This document shows, in pieces, positions 8,893 to 18,220 of a stretch of 64,000 bases of DNA. The notes beneath the pieces were generated by a model, which made no database searches, was not told the origin of the DNA, and was given only the letters and a program-made list of their open reading frames with translations. The DNA is taken from assembly GCF_002959755.1 (NCBI RefSeq), contig NZ_PPCW01000001.1:310001-374000 (forward strand). The letters are read 5' to 3'. A program made the translations under genes and the position numbers. The stretch comes from Veillonella sp. T11011-6. Its GTDB lineage: Bacteria > Bacillota > Negativicutes > Veillonellales > Veillonellaceae. Each line of letters starts with the position of its first letter. The first letter of the stretch is position 1.

Positions 8893-8921
8893 AGTATAAC
8901 ATTTACATTACCATAAGTAAA
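8893..8921 (-). promoter_or_regulatory. Probable tpx promoter
   Basis: On the minus strand TTTACT (8921-8916) and TATACT (8898-8893) are 17 bases apart, giving a transcript start about 55 bases before the tpx ATG. No PerR-type operator was recognised nearby. Confidence 0.55.
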
Positions 8922-9111
8922 CTAAAAAATTCGATATAGTGTTTTTAAGGGAATAAATAGTATATTATTAGCTTCATAATAAAGAAAATATCTTATAACT
9001 ACATTATATACGTATAGGTGTATTAAGATATATGAAAAAAATGTGTATACTATAAGGAGTGTATTTAAATAATGATAATCCTGTAATATAGAAATTTAAC
9101 TGAGAGGTCCT

Positions 9112-10839
9112 ATGAAACCTATAGAGCTATTTATGCAGTTTTTCCGCCGAGAAGGCTGGGTGTATGCCATCGGATTAACTATGCTAATTGCTATTGATAT
9201 AGCATTTTTATTTGTTCCACAATTCATTGGTAATGCCATCGATACACTAAGTCAAAATAAAGAGGGCTTAGTCAATTATATTATTTACTTTATTTTATTA
9301 TTTATTATTATAACGATTCTAAAAGTTATTTCGCGACGTACCTTACTTGGTTCCATCCGTCGTATGGAGTACCTTTTTCGTGAAATTTTGTGTAGAAAAG
9401 CATTACAAATAAAAACAACATACTATGAGGCAAATGGACCTGGTAAAGTTATGGCGTTGATGACAAATGATGTTACATCTCTTCGTGTAGCGTTAGGTTT
9501 AGGTGTTATGATCGTGGTGGATATTATATTTTATTCCATTGTAGGATCTATTATTTTAATACAAAAAATAGATGGTCTATTAGCTTTTAAAATCATGACA
9601 CCTGTATTCTTCATCATTGTTGCAATATTTGTGTTGGGCAGAAAATTACGTGCTAAACAGCGTAGTGCTCAAGCTACTTATAGTGATATGACAGAATTTG
9701 GGCAAGAATTATTCCAAGGTATAGATGTAATTAGAGCCTTTAATCGAGAACATATTATTTCTGACTCTTTTGAAAAAATAAATAAATTGAACTATAAGAA
9801 AAATATGGAGGTTGCCTTACTAGACTCTGTACTAACACCGTTAACGAGAATTGCTCCTTTTATTTGTATTAGTATCAGTATTTTTATATGTGGTCACCTA
9901 GCTGTAGATGGTCAAATGTCTATAGGTGAATTTGTAACTATCAACTCATTCATTATGCTAATCGTAGGACCTTTAATTGGCTTTGGTGGACTCATTTCGA
10001 TTGTACAAAAAGGCTTGGCATCTTTAGATCGTATTACCGATTTCTTACGACTACCAATAGAGTCAATTAATGACTCAACTGAAGTATTACCACTTGAGGA
10101 TATTAATATACGATATTTAGATTTTAATTATGAAAATTCTAAAGGTCATGCATTGTCTCAAGTATCTACAACTATTCGTAAAGGCTCTTTTATAGGCATT
10201 GTTGGTAAGCCTGGTTCTGGTAAAAGTACGCTTTTTAAATTACTCATTGGTTTGCAACAAAGCCCCGCTAAAGCTATTTATTTTGGGAACCAAGATATTT
10301 CAGATATACCTTTATCTAAGCTTCGAAATTCAATAGCTTATGTACCCACTCAATCTTACTTATTGAGTACTACTATTGAAGATAATATTAAATTTGGTAA
10401 AGATTTACCTATGCATGAATCTGTAGAGGCGGCTGCTAAAAAAGCCGACCTATATAGAGATTTAGGTAATCTATTAGATAATGACTTACATACTCTTGCA
10501 GAAGAAGGACATGACTTATCTGGTGGTCAAAAGCAACGTATTAATATGGCTCGAGGTTTTTATAAAAATGCACCATATTTATTATTAGATGATTGTTTCT
10601 CAGCTTTAGATGCAGTAACAGTAAATACTATTTTAGAGACATTACATATGGTAAATACACAAACTATATTATGTATTTCACAACGATTAGAGGTTATTGA
10701 AAAAGCTGATAAAATTATTGTCTTTGATGAAGGTCATATAGTTGAAGAGGGGACACATGAGGAATTATTAAATCTGAATGGTTTATATAAAACACTCTAC
10801 GAAGCACAGAAAGGAGAGGCTCATTATGAAAAAGCGTAA
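9112..10839 (+). CDS. ABC exporter half-transporter, degenerate ATPase subunit
   Basis: 575 residues: six-helix membrane domain (about 1-310) fused to an ATPase domain. Seen: Walker A GKPGSGKST about 366-374, canonical signature LSGGQ near 469, Walker B LLLDD ending at D493-D494, so the usual catalytic Glu is Asp, and the switch histidine is Gln (ISQR). These changes match the degenerate partner of heterodimeric exporters such as TM287/288, BmrCD or LmrCD. The second subunit overlaps its 3' end by 14 bases. Substrate unknown; drug or lipid export is possible. GAGAGG precedes the ATG; a TATACT at 9046-9051 may be the -10. Confidence 0.9.
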   Translation: MKPIELFMQFFRREGWVYAIGLTMLIAIDIAFLFVPQFIGNAIDTLSQNKEGLVNYIIYFILLFIIITILKVISRRTLLGSIRRMEYLFREILCRKALQIKTTYYEANGPGKVMALMTNDVTSLRVALGLGVMIVVDIIFYSIVGSIILIQKIDGLLAFKIMTPVFFIIVAIFVLGRKLRAKQRSAQATYSDMTEFGQELFQGIDVIRAFNREHIISDSFEKINKLNYKKNMEVALLDSVLTPLTRIAPFICISISIFICGHLAVDGQMSIGEFVTINSFIMLIVGPLIGFGGLISIVQKGLASLDRITDFLRLPIESINDSTEVLPLEDINIRYLDFNYENSKGHALSQVSTTIRKGSFIGIVGKPGSGKSTLFKLLIGLQQSPAKAIYFGNQDISDIPLSKLRNSIAYVPTQSYLLSTTIEDNIKFGKDLPMHESVEAAAKKADLYRDLGNLLDNDLHTLAEEGHDLSGGQKQRINMARGFYKNAPYLLLDDCFSALDAVTVNTILETLHMVNTQTILCISQRLEVIEKADKIIVFDEGHIVEEGTHEELLNLNGLYKTLYEAQKGEAHYEKA

Positions 10840-12571
10840 TTTAAAAAATGATTGGGCTTTGTTCTCCTATATAACTGCGTATATTAAGCCTTATTTGGGT
10901 ATTTTATTGTTAGCTACCATTGCGCTAGCTAGCAATTTAGTACTTTTGCTTTTACGGCCTTATTTAACGAAACAAGTTATTGATCTCGGCTTTGCTACAA
11001 ATGATATTAATGTTATCGAATATTATGCTGTAATATATGGATTTACTATTATTGGTAGTGTGTTATTTATATTTGTAGAAAATTATTTTTTGAAAAGCTT
11101 TGGACAAAAGATTATTTATAATATACGTGCCATTATATTTCAAAAGATACTTCATAAGTCCCATGATGAGTTTTATAAATTACCTATTGGTAATTGGGTA
11201 ACTCGTATCACAAATGATGTAGAGTCATTGCGCACCTTATATACAGATGTATTACTAAATTTAGCAAGTAGCACTCTAATGATCATCGGCATTTTAGGCT
11301 TCATGTATGCTATTAATGTACCTTTAGCAATTATCATGACCATTTTATTGCCAATAATGGGCACAATCATTTGGGTATTCCAAAAGTTTTCTCGTAAAGC
11401 ATTCCGTCAAGTTCGACGTTCTGTTGCGGCCTCTAATGCGAGCATTAAAGAGCTATTAAACTACATAGTCATTGTTAAATCTTATGGCGGTGAAAAAGAA
11501 ATCGAGGAACGTTACAAGACGGTTAATAAAGGTTTCTTAGAGGCAGGCCTTTTTGAAGTGACTACGTTTTCCATTTTTAGACCTCTCGTAGATGGTTTAT
11601 TCTTTGTAGCATTAATCGTTATTTTTACTACTACAAATGTAATAGATTCTGTGGCCGATGCTGGGACTGTCTTTGCCTTCATCCAATATATGGATCGATT
11701 CTTTCAACCATTAAAGGACATTGCAGACAAATATAATTCCCTGCAAAGTGCATTAGCTGGTGCAGAACGGTTAGTTCCATTATTAGAGGAAAAAGAGCGA
11801 AATATGGTAGATGAAGTTCCAAAGGAACTGATTCCTGTAGAATCAATTGAATTTGATCATGTTTGGTTTTCCTATGAAAATAACGATGTCTATGCATTAC
11901 AAGATTTCACCTTACATATTAAAGCTGGCGATTTTACCGGTATTGTAGGTCCATCCGGTAGTGGTAAGTCGACATTATTGTCCTTACTAATGGGTATCTA
12001 TAAACCTACAAAGGGTTCTATCTACATTAATGGTATTGATATTTCAAAATATGATAGTTCTGTACTTCGTCATTTAATGGGCTATGTTTTCCAGCAAGCC
12101 TACCTATTTAAAGGTTCTATAAAGGATAACTTAACACTATTTGATACGTCTATTTCATTTGATGATATGGTAGATGCAGCGAAACAAGTAAATTTAGACA
12201 GTATGATTGAACAACTGCCAGAGGGTTATAATACACCTGTAGGTTATTTAGGTTCTCTATTATCTGATGGACAAAAGCAATTATTGGCATTTGGACGCAC
12301 GCTAATTAGAAAAACACCTATTCTATTGCTAGATGAGGCTACAGCCAATATAGATAGTCATACGGAGAAGCAAATTCAAGCAAGTATTGAAAATATTCGT
12401 GGTACTAAAACTATTGTAAGCATTGCTCATCGACTATCCACGGTACAGGATGCTAATAAAATAGTGTATATGGAATATGGTAAAATAATAGAAAGTGGAT
12501 CTTTTGAAGAACTTATCGATTCAAAAGGTGCCTTTTATAATCTCTGGAGTAATCAACAAAGCGGGAGTTAG
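10826..12571 (+). CDS. ABC exporter half-transporter, catalytic subunit
   Basis: 581 residues from ATG 10826, which follows AAAGGAG and overlaps the end of the first subunit; an upstream start at 10778 lies deep in that gene. Membrane domain about 1-320 with six helices, then ATPase: Walker A GPSGSGKST, Walker B ILLLDEA with the catalytic Glu, and switch histidine IAHR, all canonical. The signature is LSDGQ instead of LSGGQ. In a heterodimer this altered signature would sit in the same ATP site as the Asp-type Walker B of the partner, so one site is degenerate and one complete. Confidence 0.92.
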   Translation: MKKRNLKNDWALFSYITAYIKPYLGILLLATIALASNLVLLLLRPYLTKQVIDLGFATNDINVIEYYAVIYGFTIIGSVLFIFVENYFLKSFGQKIIYNIRAIIFQKILHKSHDEFYKLPIGNWVTRITNDVESLRTLYTDVLLNLASSTLMIIGILGFMYAINVPLAIIMTILLPIMGTIIWVFQKFSRKAFRQVRRSVAASNASIKELLNYIVIVKSYGGEKEIEERYKTVNKGFLEAGLFEVTTFSIFRPLVDGLFFVALIVIFTTTNVIDSVADAGTVFAFIQYMDRFFQPLKDIADKYNSLQSALAGAERLVPLLEEKERNMVDEVPKELIPVESIEFDHVWFSYENNDVYALQDFTLHIKAGDFTGIVGPSGSGKSTLLSLLMGIYKPTKGSIYINGIDISKYDSSVLRHLMGYVFQQAYLFKGSIKDNLTLFDTSISFDDMVDAAKQVNLDSMIEQLPEGYNTPVGYLGSLLSDGQKQLLAFGRTLIRKTPILLLDEATANIDSHTEKQIQASIENIRGTKTIVSIAHRLSTVQDANKIVYMEYGKIIESGSFEELIDSKGAFYNLWSNQQSGS

Positions 12572-12572
12572 T

Positions 12573-13367
12573 ATGGAATTTATCCAATCGAAAGATAATA
12601 AAACTATAAAGCACATTATCTCATTAGGTCAGCGTAAGAATCGTCAAAAAAGTGGGGAATATATTGTTGAAGGCATACGCTCTATTCGTGATATTGCAGC
12701 TATGGGGGCAGTTAAAATAATTTTTATTCGTGAATCTAAATCGCAAGATAAAAACGTATTAGATTTATTAGCATTAGATGCTGTTCAATCTTTACCTACG
12801 TATATAGTTCAAGATCCTGTATTTGATAAAGTAGACAATACTGTGAATGGTCAAGGTGTTGTTGCCATAGTAGCCAAGCCAAAACATGATATTGATTCTG
12901 TTTCTATTGAAGACGGTTTATATATTACATTAGATGGTGTTCAAGATCCTGGTAATCTAGGCACCATTATTAGAACTGCTGTTGCAGCAGGTGTAAAAGG
13001 TATATTTTTGATGAAAGGTACTGTAGATCCTTTTAATGATAAAACGGTACGTAGTACAATGAGCGCCTTACATAAAATACCTTTATACGAGGATGTTACT
13101 TTGTCTATGTTACATGATATTGTAGCCGAGTCTAATATGACTACTTATGTTACTGCCTTAGAAGATTCTGAGCCTTATCATTCTGTGGATTATGCTAAAC
13201 GAACTATGTTAGTGTTAGGTAACGAAGGTAATGGTGTGACACCAGAGGTGATGAATCTCTGTACTAATCGCATCATGATTCCTATGTATGGAGATATGGA
13301 GTCATTAAATGTAAGTGTAGCAGCGGCATTATGTATGTATAAGGTTCAAGAGCAATTGATGAGTTAA
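12573..13367 (+). CDS. TrmH/SpoU family RNA 2'-O-methyltransferase
   Basis: 264 residues from ATG 12573 (GGGAG just upstream; one base after the preceding stop). SPOUT methyltransferase probably acting on rRNA or tRNA ribose. Seen: N-terminal substrate-binding part IQSKDNKTIKHIISLGQRKNRQKSGEYIVEG, then LDGVQDPGNLGTIIRTA (motif 1), VLGNEGNGVTPE (motif 2) and MESLNVSVAAALCMY (motif 3). Resembles the RlmB/TsnR-like group; exact nucleotide not predictable. Cotranscribed with the ABC exporter. Confidence 0.9.
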   Translation: MEFIQSKDNKTIKHIISLGQRKNRQKSGEYIVEGIRSIRDIAAMGAVKIIFIRESKSQDKNVLDLLALDAVQSLPTYIVQDPVFDKVDNTVNGQGVVAIVAKPKHDIDSVSIEDGLYITLDGVQDPGNLGTIIRTAVAAGVKGIFLMKGTVDPFNDKTVRSTMSALHKIPLYEDVTLSMLHDIVAESNMTTYVTALEDSEPYHSVDYAKRTMLVLGNEGNGVTPEVMNLCTNRIMIPMYGDMESLNVSVAAALCMYKVQEQLMS

Positions 13368-13494
13368 ATTCGTATTGCTCAATAATACTGTATTTTTTAT
13401 AGAGTATTATTTTACATAGAGCATAACTCCTTTAATTTAACCTTCGTTAAATGTATTCAATTTTCTATTTATGACAAAAATTTATAACATTATA

Positions 13495-13530
13495 AAAAGT
13501 CCTCTACTAGTATACAAGTAGAGGGCTTTT
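13495..13530 (+). terminator. Terminator after the RNA methyltransferase
   Basis: Hairpin CCTCTACT (13501-13508) with AGTAGAGG (13517-13524), extended by AAAAG/CTTTT-type pairs on both sides, loop of 8 bases, T run after. It closes the ABC exporter-methyltransferase operon. Confidence 0.85.
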
Positions 13531-13533
13531 GTA

Positions 13534-13563
13534 TTGATTTTATAGCTCTGTATTTGGTACAAT
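13534..13563 (+). promoter_or_regulatory. Promoter of the chbG-like gene
   Basis: TTGATT (13534-13539), 18-base spacer, TACAAT (13558-13563). Transcription would begin about 13570, only ten bases before the terminator hairpin at 13580. Confidence 0.6.
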
Positions 13564-13579
13564 AACATATATCCTTTGT

Positions 13580-13606
13580 GGGAGAACAAAGTTCTCCCTT
13601 TTTTTT
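13580..13606 (+). promoter_or_regulatory. Promoter-proximal terminator in the chbG-like leader
   Basis: Perfect 8-bp hairpin GGGAGAAC/GTTCTCCC with loop AAA and eight consecutive T, a textbook intrinsic terminator. It sits between the promoter at 13534-13563 and the AAGGAAG site of the gene at 13625, so most transcripts should stop after about 35 bases unless antitermination occurs. No room for a standard aptamer upstream. Confidence 0.75.
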
Positions 13607-13624
13607 ATGAAAAGGAAGTAAACT

Positions 13625-14479
13625 ATGTCCAAATTAATAGTAAATGCCGATGACTTTGGTCTTCATAGTGCAGTTAATGCTGCCGTCATTGATGGTCATC
13701 GTACAGGTATCATTACGAGTACCTCTCTATTAGCAGGAGGCGAAGCTTTTACAGAAGCTGTAAGTATGGCAAAAAATAACCCTAAGTTGGGCATTGGTGT
13801 TCATATCGCCTTAGTAGGTGGACTTAAACCAGTATGTAATCCAGCTGAAGTTCCATCGCTGCTGACCTCTGAGGGCGTATTTCCAGAAACATATATCGAT
13901 TTTATGAAGCGAATTTATACTGGAAAGATTAATTATAGTGAATTGCGCAAAGAAATTCACGCTCAAATGGAACGTATTATGGATTCTGGTTTACATGTAA
14001 CACATATTGATGGTCATCAACATATGCATGTATTACCGACGGTACTACCAATCGTAATAGAGCAAGCAAAACATTATGGTATTAATGCTATACGCATTCC
14101 AGATGAGTCTTCTTTATTTGTCAATTATATGTACTCTCCGGTGCGATTGTTAGGTAAGGTGGGATTATCTACTGTGGCTGCAAAAGCACGTCCTACAATA
14201 CGTGATAATGGCATGTATTCCACACAATATTTTTGGGGTATGGTAAATGGAGGACACATTAACCAAAAAACGTTAATGGGTATATTAAAATCCATATCTA
14301 AAAAATCGGGTACTCATGAATTGATGATTCATCCAGGTTTAAATAATACGCTTCTTGGAAATCAATATAAATGGGGCTATCATTGGGAAGATGAATTACA
14401 AGCTGTATGTTCAAACCATACGCATTTATATATTAGACAACATAATATTGAGCTAATTAATTATGGAGACTTGATATGA
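13625..14479 (+). CDS. ChbG/HpnK-type carbohydrate deacetylase
   Basis: 284 residues of the YdjC/ChbG family, metal-dependent deacetylases of N-acetylated sugars (chitooligosaccharides, hopanoid sugars). Seen: NADDFG at 7-12 with the catalytic/metal Asp pair, HIDGHQHMH about 124-132 with metal histidines, and a late MIHPG motif. The next gene, a flippase-like membrane protein, overlaps by 4 bases, which suggests a joint role in a membrane-linked glycolipid or sugar modification (inference). Substrate not predictable. Expression probably limited by the leader terminator. Confidence 0.9.
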   Translation: MSKLIVNADDFGLHSAVNAAVIDGHRTGIITSTSLLAGGEAFTEAVSMAKNNPKLGIGVHIALVGGLKPVCNPAEVPSLLTSEGVFPETYIDFMKRIYTGKINYSELRKEIHAQMERIMDSGLHVTHIDGHQHMHVLPTVLPIVIEQAKHYGINAIRIPDESSLFVNYMYSPVRLLGKVGLSTVAAKARPTIRDNGMYSTQYFWGMVNGGHINQKTLMGILKSISKKSGTHELMIHPGLNNTLLGNQYKWGYHWEDELQAVCSNHTHLYIRQHNIELINYGDLI

Positions 14480-15468
14480 GTAAAATGATGAAGAGAGGCA
14501 TTTTTATGTTTCTCTTACTATTGGCTGTGTCAATTGGTATCATTTACTACACTATTGATCTAGATGCATTAAAAACAATTTCATCATTTAATAGTATTTC
14601 TTTATTATTGGCTTTAGTGGCCTTAATAGCAGGCATGTATTTTGATGGTTTACGGTTACAAAGACTCGTAAAAATCGGAGGATATAAGTTATCTATAAAG
14701 GCTGTACTTCGTGTAATCTTTAGTAATTATTTCATGGCTATGTTAACCCCAGGTGCTAGTGGAGGGGCTGTTGCTCAAGTATTAGTATTACGGAGTTATG
14801 GTGTGCCAATATCTAAAGGGACTCCTATTGTATTAATACGTACCGTATTTTCTATTATGTTCCTTGTTATTATGTTACCCTTCGTATTCTTAAGAGATGC
14901 TATTGAAATTCCATATATTTCAAGAGATATGCTATTAATTTTTGCAGTACTATCGGTCATTGCAATACTGGTAGGTACTTATATCTTACAAACCAAATAT
15001 ATGCGTCAATTTGTATATAACTTAGCGCAACGGTTTAAAGCACATAAAACGAAAGATTGGCTTTCTAAATTAGAAACGTTAAATCAAGGTTTAGGATTAC
15101 TATATAAACAACCAATTCAATCGTTTATTGTATTTATTGAATCTGGGTTGAGTCTATTATGCTTATACTGTATTGCGCCAGCATTAATGTATGCTTTTAC
15201 ACCAGATATTCCGATCATTAATATATTAGATCGAATGATTCTATTGAATCTTATTTTATATTTTGCACCAACACCAGGGGGAACAGGGATTGCAGAAGGA
15301 CTATTTGTAGTATTGTTTAGTACCTTTGTCCCTAATGGAACGGTTGGTATTATTGCTGTAGCATGGCGTGTTATGGCAGAGTATTTGCCATTTTTTGTCG
15401 GCATGTATGCGGTGTTAACATTATATGGGCGTCAATTTGTAGCCCAAGAAACTTCAACAGAACAATAA
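14476..15468 (+). CDS. LPG synthase/flippase-domain membrane protein
   Basis: 330 residues with about eight hydrophobic helices; matches the UPF0104/AglD-like 'lysylphosphatidylglycerol synthase transmembrane region' family. Seen: MLTPGASGGAVAQV near residues 88-100, an SGG-type motif typical of the family, and FAPTPGGTGIAEG near 260. The soluble aminoacyltransferase domain of MprF is absent, so it is a stand-alone membrane module with possible lipid-flipping role. ATGA overlap with the deacetylase gene upstream shows coupling. The ACT protein gene follows 15 bases later. Confidence 0.85.
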   Translation: MSKMMKRGIFMFLLLLAVSIGIIYYTIDLDALKTISSFNSISLLLALVALIAGMYFDGLRLQRLVKIGGYKLSIKAVLRVIFSNYFMAMLTPGASGGAVAQVLVLRSYGVPISKGTPIVLIRTVFSIMFLVIMLPFVFLRDAIEIPYISRDMLLIFAVLSVIAILVGTYILQTKYMRQFVYNLAQRFKAHKTKDWLSKLETLNQGLGLLYKQPIQSFIVFIESGLSLLCLYCIAPALMYAFTPDIPIINILDRMILLNLILYFAPTPGGTGIAEGLFVVLFSTFVPNGTVGIIAVAWRVMAEYLPFFVGMYAVLTLYGRQFVAQETSTEQ

Positions 15469-15483
15469 GGGAGTGTGTGTTCT

Positions 15484-15933
15484 ATGACTAAACCAAAAAA
15501 AGATAAGTTTTATCTGGTGCAAGAAGATATTTTACCAGAAGCGATAAAAAAGACGATTAAGGTAAAAGAAATTTTGAAACTAGGTGAGGTTAAGACTATT
15601 AATGAAGCAGTGGAAAAGATGGATTTGAGTCGTTCTGCATACTATAAGTATAAAGATTATGTATTCCCATTTTTTGAAATTGCTCAAGGTAAAATTGTAA
15701 GCATTTATGTTTCAATGTCTAATGAATCAGGTATGTTATCTAGTGTGTTAAAAGCAATTGCAGAGCGCAATGGTAGCATATTGACAATCAATCAAGACAT
15801 TCCACTACAAGGTATAGCTAATAGCAGCATTTCCTTTGAAACTAAAGACTTACAAGGTTCATTAGAAGATTTATTATTAGATATTCGCTCTATGAAGGGC
15901 ATTATTAAAGTAGAAATTTTAGGCCAAGCATAG
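15484..15933 (+). CDS. ACT domain-containing protein (PheB type)
   Basis: 149 residues from ATG 15484 (AAGGGAG about ten bases before; a GTG at 15475 is too close to it). Seen: N-terminal helix-turn-like segment LKLGEVKTINEAVEKMDLSRSAYYKYKDYVFP, then an ACT domain about 75-147 beginning VSIYVSMSNESGMLSSVLKAIAERNGSILTINQDIP. The ACT module usually binds an amino acid. The family often adjoins hom, as here (24 bases), so a regulatory or sensing part in threonine/methionine synthesis is inferred, not shown. Confidence 0.88.
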   Translation: MTKPKKDKFYLVQEDILPEAIKKTIKVKEILKLGEVKTINEAVEKMDLSRSAYYKYKDYVFPFFEIAQGKIVSIYVSMSNESGMLSSVLKAIAERNGSILTINQDIPLQGIANSSISFETKDLQGSLEDLLLDIRSMKGIIKVEILGQA

Positions 15934-15957
15934 GCTAATTAAGAGAGTAGGACAATT

Positions 15958-17247
15958 ATGACCACTATAAAAATTGCGTTATTAGGTTTTGGTACTGTTG
16001 CACAAGGTACATTTAATTTATTGCAAGATAATGCTGAGTTAATTAGAAATCGCACAGGTGTTAATGTTGAAATTTCTAAAATCTTTGTACGTAATCCTGA
16101 TAAATATAGCGATATTACATTGCCTGAAACAGCTCAATATGTAACAGATATTGATGAAGTACTAAAAGATGATTCCATTCAAATGGTTGTGGAATTAATG
16201 GGTGGTACAACCTTTGCTAAAGATTGTGTAGAAGGCGCTTTAAAGGCTAAAAAAAATGTAGTAACTGCAAATAAAGATTTGTTAGCAGAATCTGGCCCAT
16301 ATCTATTAGACTTAGCTAGCAAAAACGGCGTAGATTTACGCTTTGAAGCATCTGTATTAGGTGGGATTCCAATTATCCGTACATTATATGAGTCCTTAGC
16401 TGGTAACCGTATTACTGAGCTCATCGGTATTATGAATGGTACTACAAACTTTATTTTAACTAAAATGTCTGAAGAAGGTTTAAGCTATCAAGACGTACTA
16501 AAGGAAGCGCAAGATCTTGGTTATGCTGAGGCCGATCCTACAGCAGACGTTGAAGGTCTAGATGCAGCTCGTAAACTTGCTATCCTTGCATCTATTAGTT
16601 TCAATCGTCGCATTTTCTTTGAAGATGTATCCGTAGAAGGTATTACTTGCATTGATACGGAAGATATTAAATTCGGTAAAGAATTTGGTTATAACATCAA
16701 GCTATTAGGTATTGCAAAAGAAACTAGTCAAGGTTTATCTCTAAATGTATACCCAGCATTTATTCCTACCACACATCCTTTAGCATCTGTTCGCGGTTCT
16801 TATAATGCAATTTATGTAAAAGGTAATGGTATTGATGATGTAATGCTATACGGTCGTGGTGCTGGTAGCTTACCTACAGGTAGCTCTGTAGTATCCGATA
16901 TTATGGAAGTGGCTAAAAATGTTTCATATAACGAAACAGGTCGTTTGAAACCATTCTATTATGACCAAAAGAATATTTACGCTCCTGGTAAGATTCAATC
17001 TAGCTATTACTTACGTTTGGAAGTAGATAATAAAACAGGTGTATTAGCTAAAATTTCTGCCAAATTGGCAGAACAAAAGATTTCTGTTTTATCCATCGTT
17101 CAAAGAAATATGGATCCAGAAACTGCTGTATTAGCGATTGTAACATCTAAATGTCCTAGATCTTATATTTTAAATCTTATCGATTCCTTTAACAGCTTGC
17201 GTTCCGTTAAGTCTGTTAATAGTGTAATTCGTATTATGGAAGCTTAA
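15958..17247 (+). CDS. hom: Homoserine dehydrogenase
   Basis: NAD(P)H-dependent reduction of aspartate semialdehyde to homoserine, the branch point to threonine and methionine. 429 residues, standard for the ACT-containing form. Seen: nucleotide-binding GFGTVAQGTFNLL near 9-22; catalytic segment GIMNGTTNFIL and EAQDLGYAEADPTADVEGLDAARKL around 175-205; C-terminal ACT domain about 350-425 (YLRLEVDNKTGVLAKISAKLAEQ-like), probably for threonine feedback. thrB starts 3 bases after the stop. Confidence 0.97.
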   Translation: MTTIKIALLGFGTVAQGTFNLLQDNAELIRNRTGVNVEISKIFVRNPDKYSDITLPETAQYVTDIDEVLKDDSIQMVVELMGGTTFAKDCVEGALKAKKNVVTANKDLLAESGPYLLDLASKNGVDLRFEASVLGGIPIIRTLYESLAGNRITELIGIMNGTTNFILTKMSEEGLSYQDVLKEAQDLGYAEADPTADVEGLDAARKLAILASISFNRRIFFEDVSVEGITCIDTEDIKFGKEFGYNIKLLGIAKETSQGLSLNVYPAFIPTTHPLASVRGSYNAIYVKGNGIDDVMLYGRGAGSLPTGSSVVSDIMEVAKNVSYNETGRLKPFYYDQKNIYAPGKIQSSYYLRLEVDNKTGVLAKISAKLAEQKISVLSIVQRNMDPETAVLAIVTSKCPRSYILNLIDSFNSLRSVKSVNSVIRIMEA

Positions 17248-17250
17248 ACT

Positions 17251-18165
17251 ATGAACACTGTTCGCGTACAAGTACCAGCCACTAGTGCTAATTGTGGACC
17301 TGGTTTTGATTGCTTAGGTTTGGCACTCAATCTATACAATATTTTTAGCTTTACACCTGATGTAAAAGCTACTGAATACACCTATACTTTTGAAGGTTTT
17401 GGCGCAGACATTTTACGTGCTGAAGATCCTAAAAAAAATCTTATTGGCTTTGCGATGGATCAAGTTTTTGCTACTGTGCAAGAACCAATTCAATATGGAC
17501 ATATTACGTCTGAAACTTTAATTCCTCCATCTCGTGGGCTCGGTAGTAGTAGCACAGCAATTGTAGGCGGCTTATTATTGGCTAACGCGTTAGTTAAACA
17601 TCCACTTTCAAAAGAGGAATTGTTAGTCATTGCAAACCGTATGGAAGGTCATCCAGATAATGTGGCACCTGCTATTTTCGGTAATTTATGCTGTGCTACA
17701 GGCTTAAAAACAAAGGTATTAAATACGGTTATCTCTGTTCCATCTGAATTGCATTTTGCCGTAGTCGTACCTGAGGTTATGGTTTCTACAGAATACGCTC
17801 GTTCTGTGTTACCTAATCATGTACCATTTAAAGAGGCTGTGCAAAATGTGAGCCATGCATCTTTATTTGTAACTAGTTTGATTACACATCAATTAAACAA
17901 TTTATCTGTTGCATTAGATGATAATTTGCATGTACCATATCGTAAAACATTAATACCACATTGTGATGCAGCCTTTGAAGCAGCTAAAGCTGCTGGCGCA
18001 TATGGTGCAACTATTAGTGGATCTGGTTCCACTCTAATTGCCTATGTAGATAAAGCCCACGTACAAGCTGTGGCAGATGCTATGGGTGCTGTATTTACAT
18101 CTAATGGAATTGAAAATAGAACATATTGCTTAGAAGCCGATAGTAAAGGAGCATCAATTATTTAG
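17251..18165 (+). CDS. thrB: Homoserine kinase
   Basis: GHMP-family kinase: homoserine + ATP to O-phosphohomoserine. 304 residues. Seen: N-terminal VQVPATSANCGPGFDCLGLAL, ATP-binding PPSRGLGSSSTAIVGGLL about 91-108, EGHPDNVAPAIFG, and C-terminal GAYGATISGSGSTLIA, all GHMP motifs. Follows hom by 3 bases. No threonine synthase gene (thrC) adjoins, so it must lie elsewhere. The htpX promoter overlaps the end of this region. Confidence 0.96.
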   Translation: MNTVRVQVPATSANCGPGFDCLGLALNLYNIFSFTPDVKATEYTYTFEGFGADILRAEDPKKNLIGFAMDQVFATVQEPIQYGHITSETLIPPSRGLGSSSTAIVGGLLLANALVKHPLSKEELLVIANRMEGHPDNVAPAIFGNLCCATGLKTKVLNTVISVPSELHFAVVVPEVMVSTEYARSVLPNHVPFKEAVQNVSHASLFVTSLITHQLNNLSVALDDNLHVPYRKTLIPHCDAAFEAAKAAGAYGATISGSGSTLIAYVDKAHVQAVADAMGAVFTSNGIENRTYCLEADSKGASII

Positions 18166-18169
18166 TTTG

Positions 18170-18210
18170 TGGTATAATTATAGTGTTAGGCATAGTCCAT
18201 AACTATAATT
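18170..18210 (+). promoter_or_regulatory. htpX promoter and leader inverted repeat
   Basis: Seen: extended -10 TGGTATAAT (18170-18178), then a 9-bp inverted repeat AATTATAGT (18176-18184) / ACTATAATT (18202-18210) ending just before the GGAGG site of htpX. The repeat overlaps the -10, so it may be an operator, or in RNA a hairpin next to the ribosome binding site. Confidence 0.5.
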
Positions 18211-18220
18211 GGAGGAAACT

